Made by a program: the position numbers and the translations under genes. Positions 8,464-16,531 of a stretch of DNA of 64,000 bases are shown piece after piece. Source of the DNA: Claveliimonas intestinigallinarum (GTDB taxonomy: Bacteria > Bacillota > Clostridia > Lachnospirales > Lachnospiraceae); contig DXED01000019.1 in NCBI GenBank assembly GCA_019115145.1, positions 1-64,000 on the forward strand. The letters run 5' to 3'. Numbering within the stretch: the first letter of the stretch is position 1; each line of letters begins with the position of its first letter. Under the pieces are notes generated by a model, which worked only from the letters and a program-made list of their open reading frames with translations, did no database searches and was not told the DNA's origin.

Positions 8464-9792
8464 TTACTGCTCCTTCTCCTTCCGCTGGCGGATAAAGAAT
8501 TTAAGAGACGTCCCCTTAAATCCAAAGGCCTCCCGGATTTTATTTTCCAGATACCTGGTGTATGAAAAATGCATCAGCTCCTTGTCATTGACAAAGATAA
8601 CAAAGGTGGGGGGCTTCACCGCCACCTGGGTAATATAGAAGAGCTTCAGCCTCTTTCCCTTGTCCGAGGGGGGCTGCTGCATGGCCACAGCCTCCATCAT
8701 GATCTCGTTGAGGACTCCCGTGGCCACCCGGAGGTTCTGGTTCTGGATCACCATGTCGATCTTCTCAAACAGCTTCGGAAGCCTCTGCCCGCTCTTGGCT
8801 GACACGTACATGATCTCCGCGTAGGGCATAAAGGAGAGAACCTGGCGCACCTTGTTCTCATACTCACGCATAGTCTTGTCATTTTTCTCAATGGCATCCC
8901 ACTTGTTCACCACAATGATGATACCCTTGCCTCTCTCGTGGGCAATGCCCGCGATCTTGGCATCCTGCTCCGTGACTCCCTCTGTGGCGTCGATGACCAC
9001 CAGGACCACGTCCGCCCGCTCCACAGCTGTCACGGTGCGGATGATACTGTACCGCTCCAGCTCCTCCTTGATCTTGTTCTTCCGGCGAAGTCCCGCTGTG
9101 TCGATAAACACATACTCCTTCCCGTCGTGGACCACCTCCGTGTCAATGGCGTCCCTGGTAGTGCCGGCGATATCCGACACGATCACTCTCTGCTCTCCAA
9201 GGAGCTTGTTGATGATGGAAGATTTCCCCACATTGGGCTTCCCGACGATGGCCACCCTGGGCCGCTCGTCCTCCTCCTCTTCCCCTGCATGCTCCGGGAA
9301 ATGGGCAATCAGGGCGTCCAGCATATCTCCCAGCCCCAGCCTGGAGGAGGCGGAGATGGGAACCGGATCCCCGATGCCAAGATTGTAGAACTCATAGACA
9401 TCAGGCATGAATTTGTCAAAATTGTCCACTTTGTTCACCACAAGCACAATCGGCTTTCCGGATCTGCGCAGCATGTCCGCCACCTTGGCGTCCGCGTCCT
9501 GCAGCCCCTGCCGCACATCCGTGAGAAAGATGATGACATCCGCCGTGTCTATGGCGATCTGCGCCTGCTCCCGCATCTGGGAGAGGATAATATCCTTGCT
9601 CTCCGGCTCAATTCCCCCTGTGTCGATCAGCGTAAATTCCCGGTCAAGCCATGACACATCCGCGTAAATCCGGTCCCGGGTCACGCCCGGCGTGTCCTTT
9701 ACGATGGAGATCTTCTCACCGGCCAGCACGTTAAATAGAGTGGATTTTCCCACATTTGGCCGCCCCACGACGGCCACCACTGGTTTGCTCAT
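8464..9792 (-). CDS. der: ribosome biogenesis GTPase Der (EngA)
   Basis: Double GTPase needed for 50S subunit maturation. The 442 residues carry two G domains in tandem: GRPNVGKST (8-16) with DTPGVTRD and DTGG, then GKPNVGKSS with a second G2/G3 set (GTTRDAIDT, DTAGL) and NKWD. A KH-like C-terminal domain follows. Length and order are typical. The start at 9792 has AAAGGAGAG upstream. Its position between the radical SAM/PDZ gene and plsY-gpsA is a gene order I recall from many Clostridia. Confidence 0.97.
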   Translation of the reverse strand: MSKPVVAVVGRPNVGKSTLFNVLAGEKISIVKDTPGVTRDRIYADVSWLDREFTLIDTGGIEPESKDIILSQMREQAQIAIDTADVIIFLTDVRQGLQDADAKVADMLRRSGKPIVLVVNKVDNFDKFMPDVYEFYNLGIGDPVPISASSRLGLGDMLDALIAHFPEHAGEEEEDERPRVAIVGKPNVGKSSIINKLLGEQRVIVSDIAGTTRDAIDTEVVHDGKEYVFIDTAGLRRKNKIKEELERYSIIRTVTAVERADVVLVVIDATEGVTEQDAKIAGIAHERGKGIIIVVNKWDAIEKNDKTMREYENKVRQVLSFMPYAEIMYVSAKSGQRLPKLFEKIDMVIQNQNLRVATGVLNEIMMEAVAMQQPPSDKGKRLKLFYITQVAVKPPTFVIFVNDKELMHFSYTRYLENKIREAFGFKGTSLKFFIRQRKEKEQ

Positions 9793-9852
9793 ATTGCTCT
9801 CCTTTTCCTGCTATTTCTTATCTGCTCCCCGGCCGCCGGGCGGCCGGTTTTC

Positions 9853-11166
9853 TTATCGTTGTCTCAGCACGGCATCAATAAAATCCTGCCCGCTTGATTT
9901 TACAATATCTATCTCGGATTGTAAAGCATCTTTCAGCTCCTCAAGGGTCATGTCATCCAGGAAAACCTCCTCCTGGCTGCGGAACATATTGCAGGGCAGA
10001 AGCAGTGCCTTCCCCAGTCTCTTCCCCGCCAGCTGCTCCTTCAGATCCTGCCCCGTGATAAGCCCTGCCACTGTGATCCTCTCCCCGAAAAACCGGTTCT
10101 CGATCTGGTAGGTGTGGACCACTGTCCCGGGATACCTGCTCTGGAGCTTCTGTGCCATACCGCAAATAAGAGGGTAGGCCAGCTTGCCCGTGGCCACGGA
10201 CACTTCCCTGGGAAGGTCATCTCCTGGCAGCCTCTCAAAGGCCTCCTGAAACTCGTTTTCCAGAAGCCGCATCATCCCCACGCCGTTTTCCAGCTGCAGG
10301 TAACCGTCATACCGCTCCTCCGGGGGCATGTCCTCTCCGGCCAAAAGATACCACTCATCTCCCGCATGGATAAAATGTGTGCCCCACCTTTCGTACAGCT
10401 CATCCTGCCAGCGGCGGATCACCGCCAGCACCTGCCTGGCGTCCTCGGGGGTGAAGGGCTCTAAGGGAAAGAGTCCCTCCCTGTACTTTGTAAGGCCCAC
10501 CGGCACCACGGACACACTCTGCAGATAGGGCAGGTAGCCGGCCAGATCCCGGATGGTCCTCTCCAGCTCCTCCCCGTCGTTGATGCCCCGGCAGAGGACG
10601 ATCTGGCCGTTCATCTCGATCCCCGCCTCATACAGCCTGTCCACCTTCTTCAGCGCCTCCCCGGCAAACCGGTTGTGGAGCATCTGACAGCGGAGCTCCG
10701 GATTGGTCGTGTGGAAAGAAATGTTGATGGGCTCCAGGTGATACCGGATGATCCTGTCAATATCGTGGTCGCTCATATTGGTCAGAGTCACATAGTTTCC
10801 CTGCAGGAAGGAGAGTCTGGAATCATCATCCTTGAAGTAGAGGGTATCTCTCATTCCCTCCGGCATCTGGTCGATAAAGCAGAAAATACATTTGTTCCTG
10901 CAGGAGCGGTACTCATCCATGAGCCCCTGCTCGAACTCGATGCCCAGATCCTCCTCATAGTCCTTCTCGATCTCCAGCTCCCACTCCTCGCCGTCCGGCT
11001 TCTCTATGGTGAGCACAAGCTCCTCGTCATTGACGAAAAAGTGATAGTCAAAGACATCCTCCACCTCCTGACCGTTGATGGACACAAGGATGTCCCCCTT
11101 CTCTATGCCCAGCTCATCTGCTATGCTGCCGGGCTCTATGCTCTTGATAACATGTCTGTGTGCCAT
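9853..11166 (-). CDS. DUF512/PDZ radical SAM protein (TIGR03279-like)
   Basis: A 437-residue protein of unknown biochemical role. Residues 5-75 form a PDZ-like domain (IKSIEPGSIADELGI). A radical SAM-type cluster motif, CRNKCIFC, follows, then the DUF512 region. The start at 11166 has AGAGG upstream and gives the usual MAHR.V N-terminus; a 14-residue upstream extension lacks a ribosome site. The family usually sits next to der, as here, which suggests a translation or ribosome link, but no reaction is established. Confidence 0.85.
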   Translation of the reverse strand: MAHRHVIKSIEPGSIADELGIEKGDILVSINGQEVEDVFDYHFFVNDEELVLTIEKPDGEEWELEIEKDYEEDLGIEFEQGLMDEYRSCRNKCIFCFIDQMPEGMRDTLYFKDDDSRLSFLQGNYVTLTNMSDHDIDRIIRYHLEPINISFHTTNPELRCQMLHNRFAGEALKKVDRLYEAGIEMNGQIVLCRGINDGEELERTIRDLAGYLPYLQSVSVVPVGLTKYREGLFPLEPFTPEDARQVLAVIRRWQDELYERWGTHFIHAGDEWYLLAGEDMPPEERYDGYLQLENGVGMMRLLENEFQEAFERLPGDDLPREVSVATGKLAYPLICGMAQKLQSRYPGTVVHTYQIENRFFGERITVAGLITGQDLKEQLAGKRLGKALLLPCNMFRSQEEVFLDDMTLEELKDALQSEIDIVKSSGQDFIDAVLRQR

Positions 11167-11288
11167 ATACAATACCTCTGCAATTTCTGATCTAATAAAG
11201 TATAACATATTTTGACCGATTAGTTGACCATTTTACCATAAAAGTGCTATAAATAATAGAGGAAAAATATATATGACTGGAGGAACCT

Positions 11289-12476
11289 ATGTCAGATTTA
11301 AAAGTACTTGAGCATGCCTTGCCTGTAGCTCCCTTAAAGATCGCGGCTCTCGAGAGCTGCACGGAGCTGGGCCAAAAGGTAAATGACTATATCGTCCAAT
11401 TCCGGAAGGACACCTCAAAGGAGACGCTCAGCTCTCCCGTCTTTTCTTCCTATCAGATGGACAACTATCTCATCGAGTGCCGCTGCCCCCGTTTTGGGAG
11501 CGGAGAGGCAAAGGGTACCATCAGGGAGACGGTCCGGGGCAAGGATCTCTTTGTAATGGTGGATGTGTGCAACTACAGCCTGACCTACTCTGTAAACGGC
11601 CATCTGAACCACATGTCACCGGATGACCACTATCAGGATCTGAAGCGCATCATCTCAGCCGCCAACGGGAAGGCACACAGGGTCAATGTGCTGATGCCCT
11701 TCTTATATGAAAGCCGCCAGCACAAGCGCACCAAGCGGGAGTCCCTGGACTGCGCCATGGCCCTGCGGGAGCTGGTGGACATGGGCGTGTCCAACATCAT
11801 GACCTTTGACGCCCACGATCCCCGGGTGCAGAACGCCATCCCTCTCATCGGATTTGACAACTTCAATCCCCCCTACCAGTTCATGAAGGCGCTGCTCCGC
11901 GCAGAACCAGAACTGAAGGTGGACAAGGAGCACCTGATGATCGTCAGCCCGGACGAGGGAGCCATGCACAGGGCTGTCTACTTCTCCAACGTACTCGGAG
12001 TGGAGATGGGCATGTTCTACAAACGGCGGGATTACTCTACCATCGTGAACGGCAAAAATCCCATTGTGGCCCACGAATTCCTTGGCTCCGACGTCAGGGG
12101 CAAGGATCTCATCGTCGTGGATGACATGATCTCCTCCGGCGAGAGCATGCTGGACGTGGCAAAGCAGCTGAAGGACAGAGGGGCTGCCAGAGTCTTCGTC
12201 TGCACCACCTTCGGCCTTTTCACCAACGGTATGGAGATCTTCGACGACTACTACAACAAGGGCTACATCGACCGCCTGATCACCACCAACCTGACCTATC
12301 TGCCGCCCGAGACACTGAACAAGCCATATTTCGTCGTGGCGGACATGAGTAAATTCATCGCGCTGATCATCGATTCCATGAACCACGACATCTCCATCGG
12401 AGCTGTCCTGGATCCCACAAAGAGGATCCACGCGCTGATGGAAAAGCATAAAAAGAAGCTGGCTGAAAAAAAATAA
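11289..12476 (+). CDS. prs: long-form ribose-phosphate pyrophosphokinase
   Basis: Makes PRPP from ribose 5-phosphate and ATP for purine, pyrimidine, histidine and tryptophan synthesis. The 395 residues exceed the usual 310-320. Visible signatures are the flexible-loop region MPFLYESRQHKRTKRESL and the PRPP loop VVDDMISSGESMLDV, in which SGES replaces the common DTGGT-type sequence. A conserved FDAHDP segment lies between them. The start ATG at 11289 has GGAGG upstream. It is divergent from the radical SAM gene. The assignment to the PRPP synthetase family is firm; the divergence of the PRPP loop means kinetics or regulation may differ from class I enzymes. Confidence 0.85.
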   Translation: MSDLKVLEHALPVAPLKIAALESCTELGQKVNDYIVQFRKDTSKETLSSPVFSSYQMDNYLIECRCPRFGSGEAKGTIRETVRGKDLFVMVDVCNYSLTYSVNGHLNHMSPDDHYQDLKRIISAANGKAHRVNVLMPFLYESRQHKRTKRESLDCAMALRELVDMGVSNIMTFDAHDPRVQNAIPLIGFDNFNPPYQFMKALLRAEPELKVDKEHLMIVSPDEGAMHRAVYFSNVLGVEMGMFYKRRDYSTIVNGKNPIVAHEFLGSDVRGKDLIVVDDMISSGESMLDVAKQLKDRGAARVFVCTTFGLFTNGMEIFDDYYNKGYIDRLITTNLTYLPPETLNKPYFVVADMSKFIALIIDSMNHDISIGAVLDPTKRIHALMEKHKKKLAEKK

Positions 12477-12490
12477 ATGTGCCAGCCCGC

Positions 12491-12540
12491 AAAAAGCTCC
12501 CGGCTGCGAACGGATCCTGTTCACAGCCGGGAGCTTTTAT
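12491..12540. terminator. intrinsic terminator after prs
   Basis: AAAAGCTCCCGGCTG, a 17-base loop region, CAGCCGGGAGCTTTT. The A- and T-tracts on the two sides make it bidirectional between the convergent prs gene and the leftward 174-residue membrane protein gene. Confidence 0.85.
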
Positions 12541-12555
12541 TCGCTTTTTTCACTT

Positions 12556-13080
12556 TTACTCCTGTGCCGGCGCAAGCCTTTCACGCACAGCCTCGTAGGC
12601 CCTGTCAAAATCCGGGTCCTCTTTTCCTGTGCTCCTTGCAATCTCGTGTCTTTCCCCGCTTCTGTCCGTGAGGAACAGGGCTTTCTCCCCGCCTCTTCCG
12701 AGTCCCACCTCCACCTTATCCATGTCACTCAGGCGGTAGATAAAGACATCCGACCGGAAAGAGAGGACAAACTCTCTCGTCACCAGCAGGCGAAAGGCAG
12801 GTATTTCCACCGCGTCAGGCGCGATCAGCTGATTAAAAAAATCCGCCTTGTCCTCAATCCCTGACAGCTTTGCGCCAAGGGCCCGCTGGTTTCTCACGTT
12901 CAGCACGGCCAGCAGGACTCCGGCCACAGCCAGAACCGCCCCGATGACCGGGCTGTTGAAGACAGCGATAAGGGCTGCCGCCAGAAGACTGATCCAGATG
13001 ATCATCCCCGTCCGCAGACTCCTGGCCCTCTCCTCTATAAAATCATAATACTTCTGCTCTCCCGCAGTCTGTATTGCCAT
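12556..13080 (-). CDS. small membrane protein of unknown function
   Basis: A 174-residue protein that I do not recognise. A charged N-terminus is followed by two close hydrophobic segments (about 24-42 and 44-62). The remaining 110 residues look soluble and may be a PH-like or YcxB-like beta domain (RLLVTREFVLSFRSDVFIYRL, split by charged residues), though this is weak inference. It lies 47 bases downstream of trpS on the same strand and may be cotranscribed with it. Confidence 0.6.
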   Translation of the reverse strand: MAIQTAGEQKYYDFIEERARSLRTGMIIWISLLAAALIAVFNSPVIGAVLAVAGVLLAVLNVRNQRALGAKLSGIEDKADFFNQLIAPDAVEIPAFRLLVTREFVLSFRSDVFIYRLSDMDKVEVGLGRGGEKALFLTDRSGERHEIARSTGKEDPDFDRAYEAVRERLAPAQE

Positions 13081-13127
13081 CCTGTAAGCCTCCGTATCCT
13101 TGTTCTTCTGTGCAGTGCGGGTACGGT

Positions 13128-14132
13128 CTAGCGGATCCGCTCCGGAAATCCCACTTTCTTCTGCACCTTGCGCAGCGTCTTATTGGCGTAGTAGCCGGCC
13201 TTCTCCGCATTTTCCTTGATAATACCGTCAATGTATGCCTTGTCCTTTGTGAGTCTTGCGGCCTCCTCCTGGAGAGGCTTCAGAACAGAGACAACAGACT
13301 CGCCCACAGCCATCTTGAAATCGCCGTAGCCCTTTCCGTCAAATTCCTTCACTACCTCCTCCGGCGTCTTTCCGGTGCAGGCGCTGTAGATGTTGATCAG
13401 GTTCTTGACGCCCGGCTGCTCATCCCTGTAGAGGATCCGAGCCTCGGAGTCCGTCACGGCCCGCTTGCATTTGCGCATGATCGTGTCCGGATCATCCATC
13501 AGGTAAATGCTGGCGTTGGGGTTCTCATCCGACTTGGACATCTTCTTTGCAGGATCCTGAAGGCTCATGATCTTGGCCCCCACTTTTCCAATATAGGCCT
13601 CCGGAATGGTGAATACGTCCCCGTAAATATTGTTAAATCTCTCCGCGATATCTCTCGTCAGCTCAAGATGCTGCTTCTGATCTACTCCCACAGGCACAAC
13701 GTCTGCCTGATAGAGCAGGATGTCCGCCGCCATCAGCACCGGGTAAGTGAAAAGCCCGGCGTTGATATTGTCCGCATGCTTGGCCGCCTTGTCCTTGAAC
13801 TGGGTCATCCGGTTCAGCTCGCCCATGTAGGTAAAGCAGTTCAGGATCCAGGCCAGCTCCGCGTGTCCGGACACATGAGACTGGTAGTAGATACAGTTCT
13901 TCTTCGGATCCAGACCGGCCGCGATGTAGAGGATGAGGAGCGCTCTGGCTCTCTTCCTCAGAGTCGCCGGGTCCTGGCGCACAGTGATAGAGTGCATGTC
14001 CACCACGCTGTAGAAGCACTCGTACTCGTCACTCAGTGTGACCCAGTTCTTCAGTGCTCCCAGATAGTTTCCAAGGGTCAGGTTTCCTGTCGCCTGCATC
14101 CCGCTGAATAATACTTTCTTGTCATTGATCAT
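13128..14132 (-). CDS. trpS: tryptophanyl-tRNA synthetase
   Basis: Charges tRNA-Trp. The 334-residue class I enzyme has the HIGH-equivalent TGNLTLGNYLGA near residue 14 and the KMSKS loop KKMSKSDENP. YPVLMAADILLYQAD lies between them, as expected. The start at 14132 follows GGAGGATACAGAC; an upstream in-frame TTG at 14159 is unlikely because it would place the ribosome site inside the gene. It follows the histidine phosphatase gene by 40 bases. No T-box leader is present in that short gap. Confidence 0.96.
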   Translation of the reverse strand: MINDKKVLFSGMQATGNLTLGNYLGALKNWVTLSDEYECFYSVVDMHSITVRQDPATLRKRARALLILYIAAGLDPKKNCIYYQSHVSGHAELAWILNCFTYMGELNRMTQFKDKAAKHADNINAGLFTYPVLMAADILLYQADVVPVGVDQKQHLELTRDIAERFNNIYGDVFTIPEAYIGKVGAKIMSLQDPAKKMSKSDENPNASIYLMDDPDTIMRKCKRAVTDSEARILYRDEQPGVKNLINIYSACTGKTPEEVVKEFDGKGYGDFKMAVGESVVSVLKPLQEEAARLTKDKAYIDGIIKENAEKAGYYANKTLRKVQKKVGFPERIR

Positions 14133-14172
14133 GTCTGTATCCTCCAATGTATTTTTCAATTTCTATGATCGG

Positions 14173-14808
14173 CTATTTCGCCCAGGGCTCTACCTTGTCT
14201 TTGTAGTACACCACATTTTCGGACAAAATATGAAATTCACTATTCTCCCAGACCACCTCTGTGACCGCACAGTTTTTGTGCACCCCTGTGCCCCAGTACC
14301 GGGAGAGGGGATCCTTTCTGATGTAGCAGAGCAGTCCCGCCAGGGCCGCGCCGTGGGTGGCGACCAGGATCTGCTTGTCCGCGTACTGGGGATTTCGCGC
14401 CAGATCCTCCAGGAACTCCCCCGTCCTGTCTCTGACCTGTCCGAAATCCTCTCCGCCCGCCGGGGCCCTGTACTTATCCGGCCCGTCAAAAAAGCGGTGG
14501 AATTCCTCCGGCAGCTCCCATCCATCGCTGGAGCAGCACTTCCCCTCATACTCCCCAAAGGACATCTCCTCGATCCGGGGCTCCTCTATAATCGGGACGT
14601 CTCTTCCCTCCAGGATGATCTGCGCCGTCTCCTTGGCCCTGGAAAGAGGGCTTGTAAAGCACAGGTCAAAGTGTATGTCTGCCAGGCCCTTGGCCGTCTC
14701 CCTGGCCAGGTGCCTTCCAAACTCATTGAGGGGAATATCCGACTGTCCCTGTATCTTTCTCGCTTTATTCCAGTCCGTCTCTCCGTGGCGGACAATGTAT
14801 AGTTTCAT
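14173..14808 (-). CDS. histidine phosphatase (phosphoglycerate mutase-like)
   Basis: A 211-residue member of the cofactor-dependent phosphoglycerate mutase/alpha-ribazole phosphatase superfamily. The N-terminal RHGETDWN holds the phosphorylated histidine (His8); a second catalytic histidine is in VATHGAALAG near residue 150. Proteins of this size and form are often broad phosphatases rather than glycolytic mutases, so a specific substrate is not assigned. It probably shares a transcript with trpS downstream. Its 5' side is a structure-rich leader. Confidence 0.85.
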   Translation of the reverse strand: MKLYIVRHGETDWNKARKIQGQSDIPLNEFGRHLARETAKGLADIHFDLCFTSPLSRAKETAQIILEGRDVPIIEEPRIEEMSFGEYEGKCCSSDGWELPEEFHRFFDGPDKYRAPAGGEDFGQVRDRTGEFLEDLARNPQYADKQILVATHGAALAGLLCYIRKDPLSRYWGTGVHKNCAVTEVVWENSEFHILSENVVYYKDKVEPWAK

Positions 14809-14823
14809 CTGTCATGCCTCCTC

Positions 14824-14906
14824 AGCTTCGCTTCGCGCGGCCACTCCCTACGCCGTGCCGTACACTTCGGTGAGCTTCGCTCCCCTCAGTGTCACGGGCT
14901 TCGCCC
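14824..14906. repeat. cluster of small CTTCG-centred hairpins
   Basis: At least four short palindromes share a CTTCG centre: AGCTTCGCT (14824-14832), CACTTCGGTG (14863-14872, a C-UUCG-G tetraloop form), GAGCTTCGCTC (14872-14882) and GGGCTTCGCCC (14896-14906). On the other strand the loops read GAA. They lie just upstream of the histidine phosphatase gene. No gene is seen. Confidence 0.5.
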
Positions 14907-14913
14907 TATGAAA

Positions 14914-14961
14914 AGAAAAAGCGGCAGCCTCGCCTGCAAGCAGCCGGCCTGCCGTTTTTTC
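14914..14961. terminator. terminator-like hairpin in the histidine phosphatase leader
   Basis: AAAAAGCGGCAG and CTGCCGTTTTTT flank a GC-rich loop, so the structure has a T-tract on both strands. An extended -10 element, TGGTATAAT, reads leftward just upstream (near 14990). If that is the promoter, this hairpin lies in the leader of the phosphatase mRNA and could attenuate it. Confidence 0.5.
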
Positions 14962-15037
14962 TTTTCGCACGGCTCAGTACCTACCGACATATTATACCAT
15001 GCCCGCACAGCGGCCATGGGCCTCCGGCGGATGCGCA

Positions 15038-15107
15038 GCGGATTTCTGCGGTTCCGCAGAAACCGCATTATGCGCAGGTATAATAATCACGATGTGATTA
15101 TTATACC
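15038..15107. promoter_or_regulatory. two strong palindromes in the luxS / histidine phosphatase divergent region
   Basis: The first is GCGGATTTCTGCGG (15038-15051) against CCGCAGAAACCGC (15054-15066). The second is a perfect 14-bp repeat, GGTATAATAATCAC at 15077-15090 and its complement at 15094-15107, with a 3-base centre. Each arm of the second contains TATAAT, so it could be a two-way promoter core, an operator, or both. The rest of 14907-15264 holds no convincing gene. Confidence 0.5.
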
Positions 15108-15264
15108 ACACCTCTGCTGTTTTTCCATAGAAAATCGGTGAAAAAAGTGGTAGACTGAAGTGTAGGGCTGTTTTGGAGCGCTCTTCTGCCTGGCAATGGC
15201 ATAAGAAGGCGCCTGCTGTATCCGGCCCTCAAGGACAAAACGATTTGGAAAGGATGATTTCGAC

Positions 15265-15744
15265 ATGGAAAAGATCACGAGTTTTACCATTGACCACATA
15301 AAGCTGGTTCCGGGCGTGTATGTGTCCAGAAAGGACATGGCGGGGAACTGCGTGGTAACCACCTTTGACCTGCGCATGACAAGCCCCAACGACGAGCCCG
15401 TCATGAACACGGCGGAGGTGCACACCATCGAACACCTGGGCGCCACCTTCCTGCGGAACGACCCGGACTACAAAGACAGGGTGCTGTACTTTGGCCCCAT
15501 GGGCTGCCGCACCGGCTTCTACCTGCTGCTAGCCGGCGACTACGAGTCAAAGGACATCATCCCCCTCATGAAGAGCATGTTCGCCTTTATCGCAGGCTAC
15601 GAGGGAGAAGTCCCCGGGGCATCCCCGAAGGACTGCGGCAATTATCTGGACATGAACCTTCCCATGGCCAAATACCTGGCGGGCAGGTATTTAAAAGAAG
15701 TGCTGGAAGGCATCACAGAGGAGAGGCTGGTCTACCCGGAGTAG
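15265..15744 (+). CDS. luxS: S-ribosylhomocysteine lyase
   Basis: Cleaves S-ribosylhomocysteine to homocysteine and DPD, the precursor of autoinducer-2, in the activated methyl cycle. The 159-residue protein has the metal motif HTIEHL (HxxEH, near residues 52-57), catalytic Cys in MGCRTGFYL, and the third metal ligand in DCGNYLDMNL. Length is standard. The start at 15265 has AAGG about 10 bases upstream. It is monocistronic, with a terminator just downstream. Homocysteine made here would join the methionine pathway that metA (59.1 kb) also feeds. Confidence 0.97.
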   Translation: MEKITSFTIDHIKLVPGVYVSRKDMAGNCVVTTFDLRMTSPNDEPVMNTAEVHTIEHLGATFLRNDPDYKDRVLYFGPMGCRTGFYLLLAGDYESKDIIPLMKSMFAFIAGYEGEVPGASPKDCGNYLDMNLPMAKYLAGRYLKEVLEGITEERLVYPE

Positions 15745-15778
15745 GCCGCCTGTCCATTACTCCCATAAAAAACAGCGA

Positions 15779-15809
15779 AGAGAGGCCGAAAACAGCCTCT
15801 CTTTTTCTA
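15779..15809. terminator. intrinsic terminator after luxS
   Basis: AGAGAGGC (15779-15786), an 8-base loop, GCCTCTCT (15795-15802), then TTTTTCT on the + strand. It sits 35 bases after luxS and also marks the downstream end of the convergent DUF5662 gene. Confidence 0.85.
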
Positions 15810-15835
15810 TTATACCACTGAGTATGTTACTCTTT

Positions 15836-16468
15836 CTACCAGTTCCAGCTCTTCTCCCCTTTGTGGGAATTCTCCCTTTTCCCGCTGTCCTGCCCCGGCT
15901 TCCACTTCCTGTTGTAGGGAAAGTCCTTTTTCAGCACCACATTCCTGATGTAAGCGTAGGTCTTCTCCTCCCCATCCCGGGCCAGCCGCTTCAGAAGATC
16001 GTGGAGAAGCTCCGCTGTCTCAGGGTGGATCATCTTCCCCAGCATAGCTGCCCCCTGCTCGTAGTACTGCAGCGGGTGCCAGTCCTCGTATTTATCCCTC
16101 TGGTAGGTCTTGGAGGCCGAGATCCGATCCACGAACATCTCCGCCACATACCGGGCCGGCATCTTCATACCGATGATCCCATCCTCTTTTTTCATTCCGT
16201 AATCGATCCAGTATTCATAGTGATGCTTGTTCCGCCCCTTGTGGTGTAGCCAGGCGGAGGAGTATCCCTTTGCCTCCCTCTCCGCGTTGTTGGGGCTCCT
16301 CGTTCCCTGGTAATACCTGCATCCCACCAGGAACTCAGTGGGCGAGTACTTGGACATGTCGTGGAGCAGTCCCTGCCTGTACAGCCCCAGCTTAAAGCAT
16401 CCCTTCATGACAAGGATCTTGTGGTGAGTGATCGTGCGAAAATGTCTCCATGCCTTCATCTTTGTCAT
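15836..16468 (-). CDS. DUF5662 family protein
   Basis: A 210-residue soluble protein of the DUF5662 type. It is rich in His and Asp in a pattern that suggests a metal-binding helical bundle: ITHHK near the N-terminus, LLHDMSKYSPTEF, and WLHHKGRNKHHYEYW. This resembles HD-domain metal sites, but no activity is established. The C-terminal 30 residues are basic and low in complexity. The start follows GAAGGAAGT. It lies 63 bases after the TraX-like gene on the same strand, across a 17-bp tandem repeat. Confidence 0.65.
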   Translation of the reverse strand: MTKMKAWRHFRTITHHKILVMKGCFKLGLYRQGLLHDMSKYSPTEFLVGCRYYQGTRSPNNAEREAKGYSSAWLHHKGRNKHHYEYWIDYGMKKEDGIIGMKMPARYVAEMFVDRISASKTYQRDKYEDWHPLQYYEQGAAMLGKMIHPETAELLHDLLKRLARDGEEKTYAYIRNVVLKKDFPYNRKWKPGQDSGKRENSHKGEKSWNW

Positions 16469-16481
16469 ACTTCCTTCTCAA

Positions 16482-16525
16482 AATACTTCCGTCTTCACAA
16501 TACTTCCGTCTTCACAATACTTCCG
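16482..16525. repeat. 17-bp tandem repeat between the TraX-like and DUF5662 genes
   Basis: AATACTTCCGTCTTCAC occurs at 16482-16498 and 16499-16515, followed by a partial third copy to 16525. Read on the coding strand, each unit contains GGAAGTATT, which resembles the ribosome site and start of the next gene (GGAAGTATG). Copy number may vary between strains. Confidence 0.75.
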
Positions 16526-16531
16526 CCCCTG

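Noticed and set aside
13081..14172. T-box leader for trpS.
   Set aside because: Only 40 bases separate trpS from the upstream gene, too short for a T-box.
14908..15141. A 77-codon open frame in the luxS upstream region.
   Set aside because: It overlaps several palindromes, has no domain and is highly basic in a way expected from chance translation of repeats.
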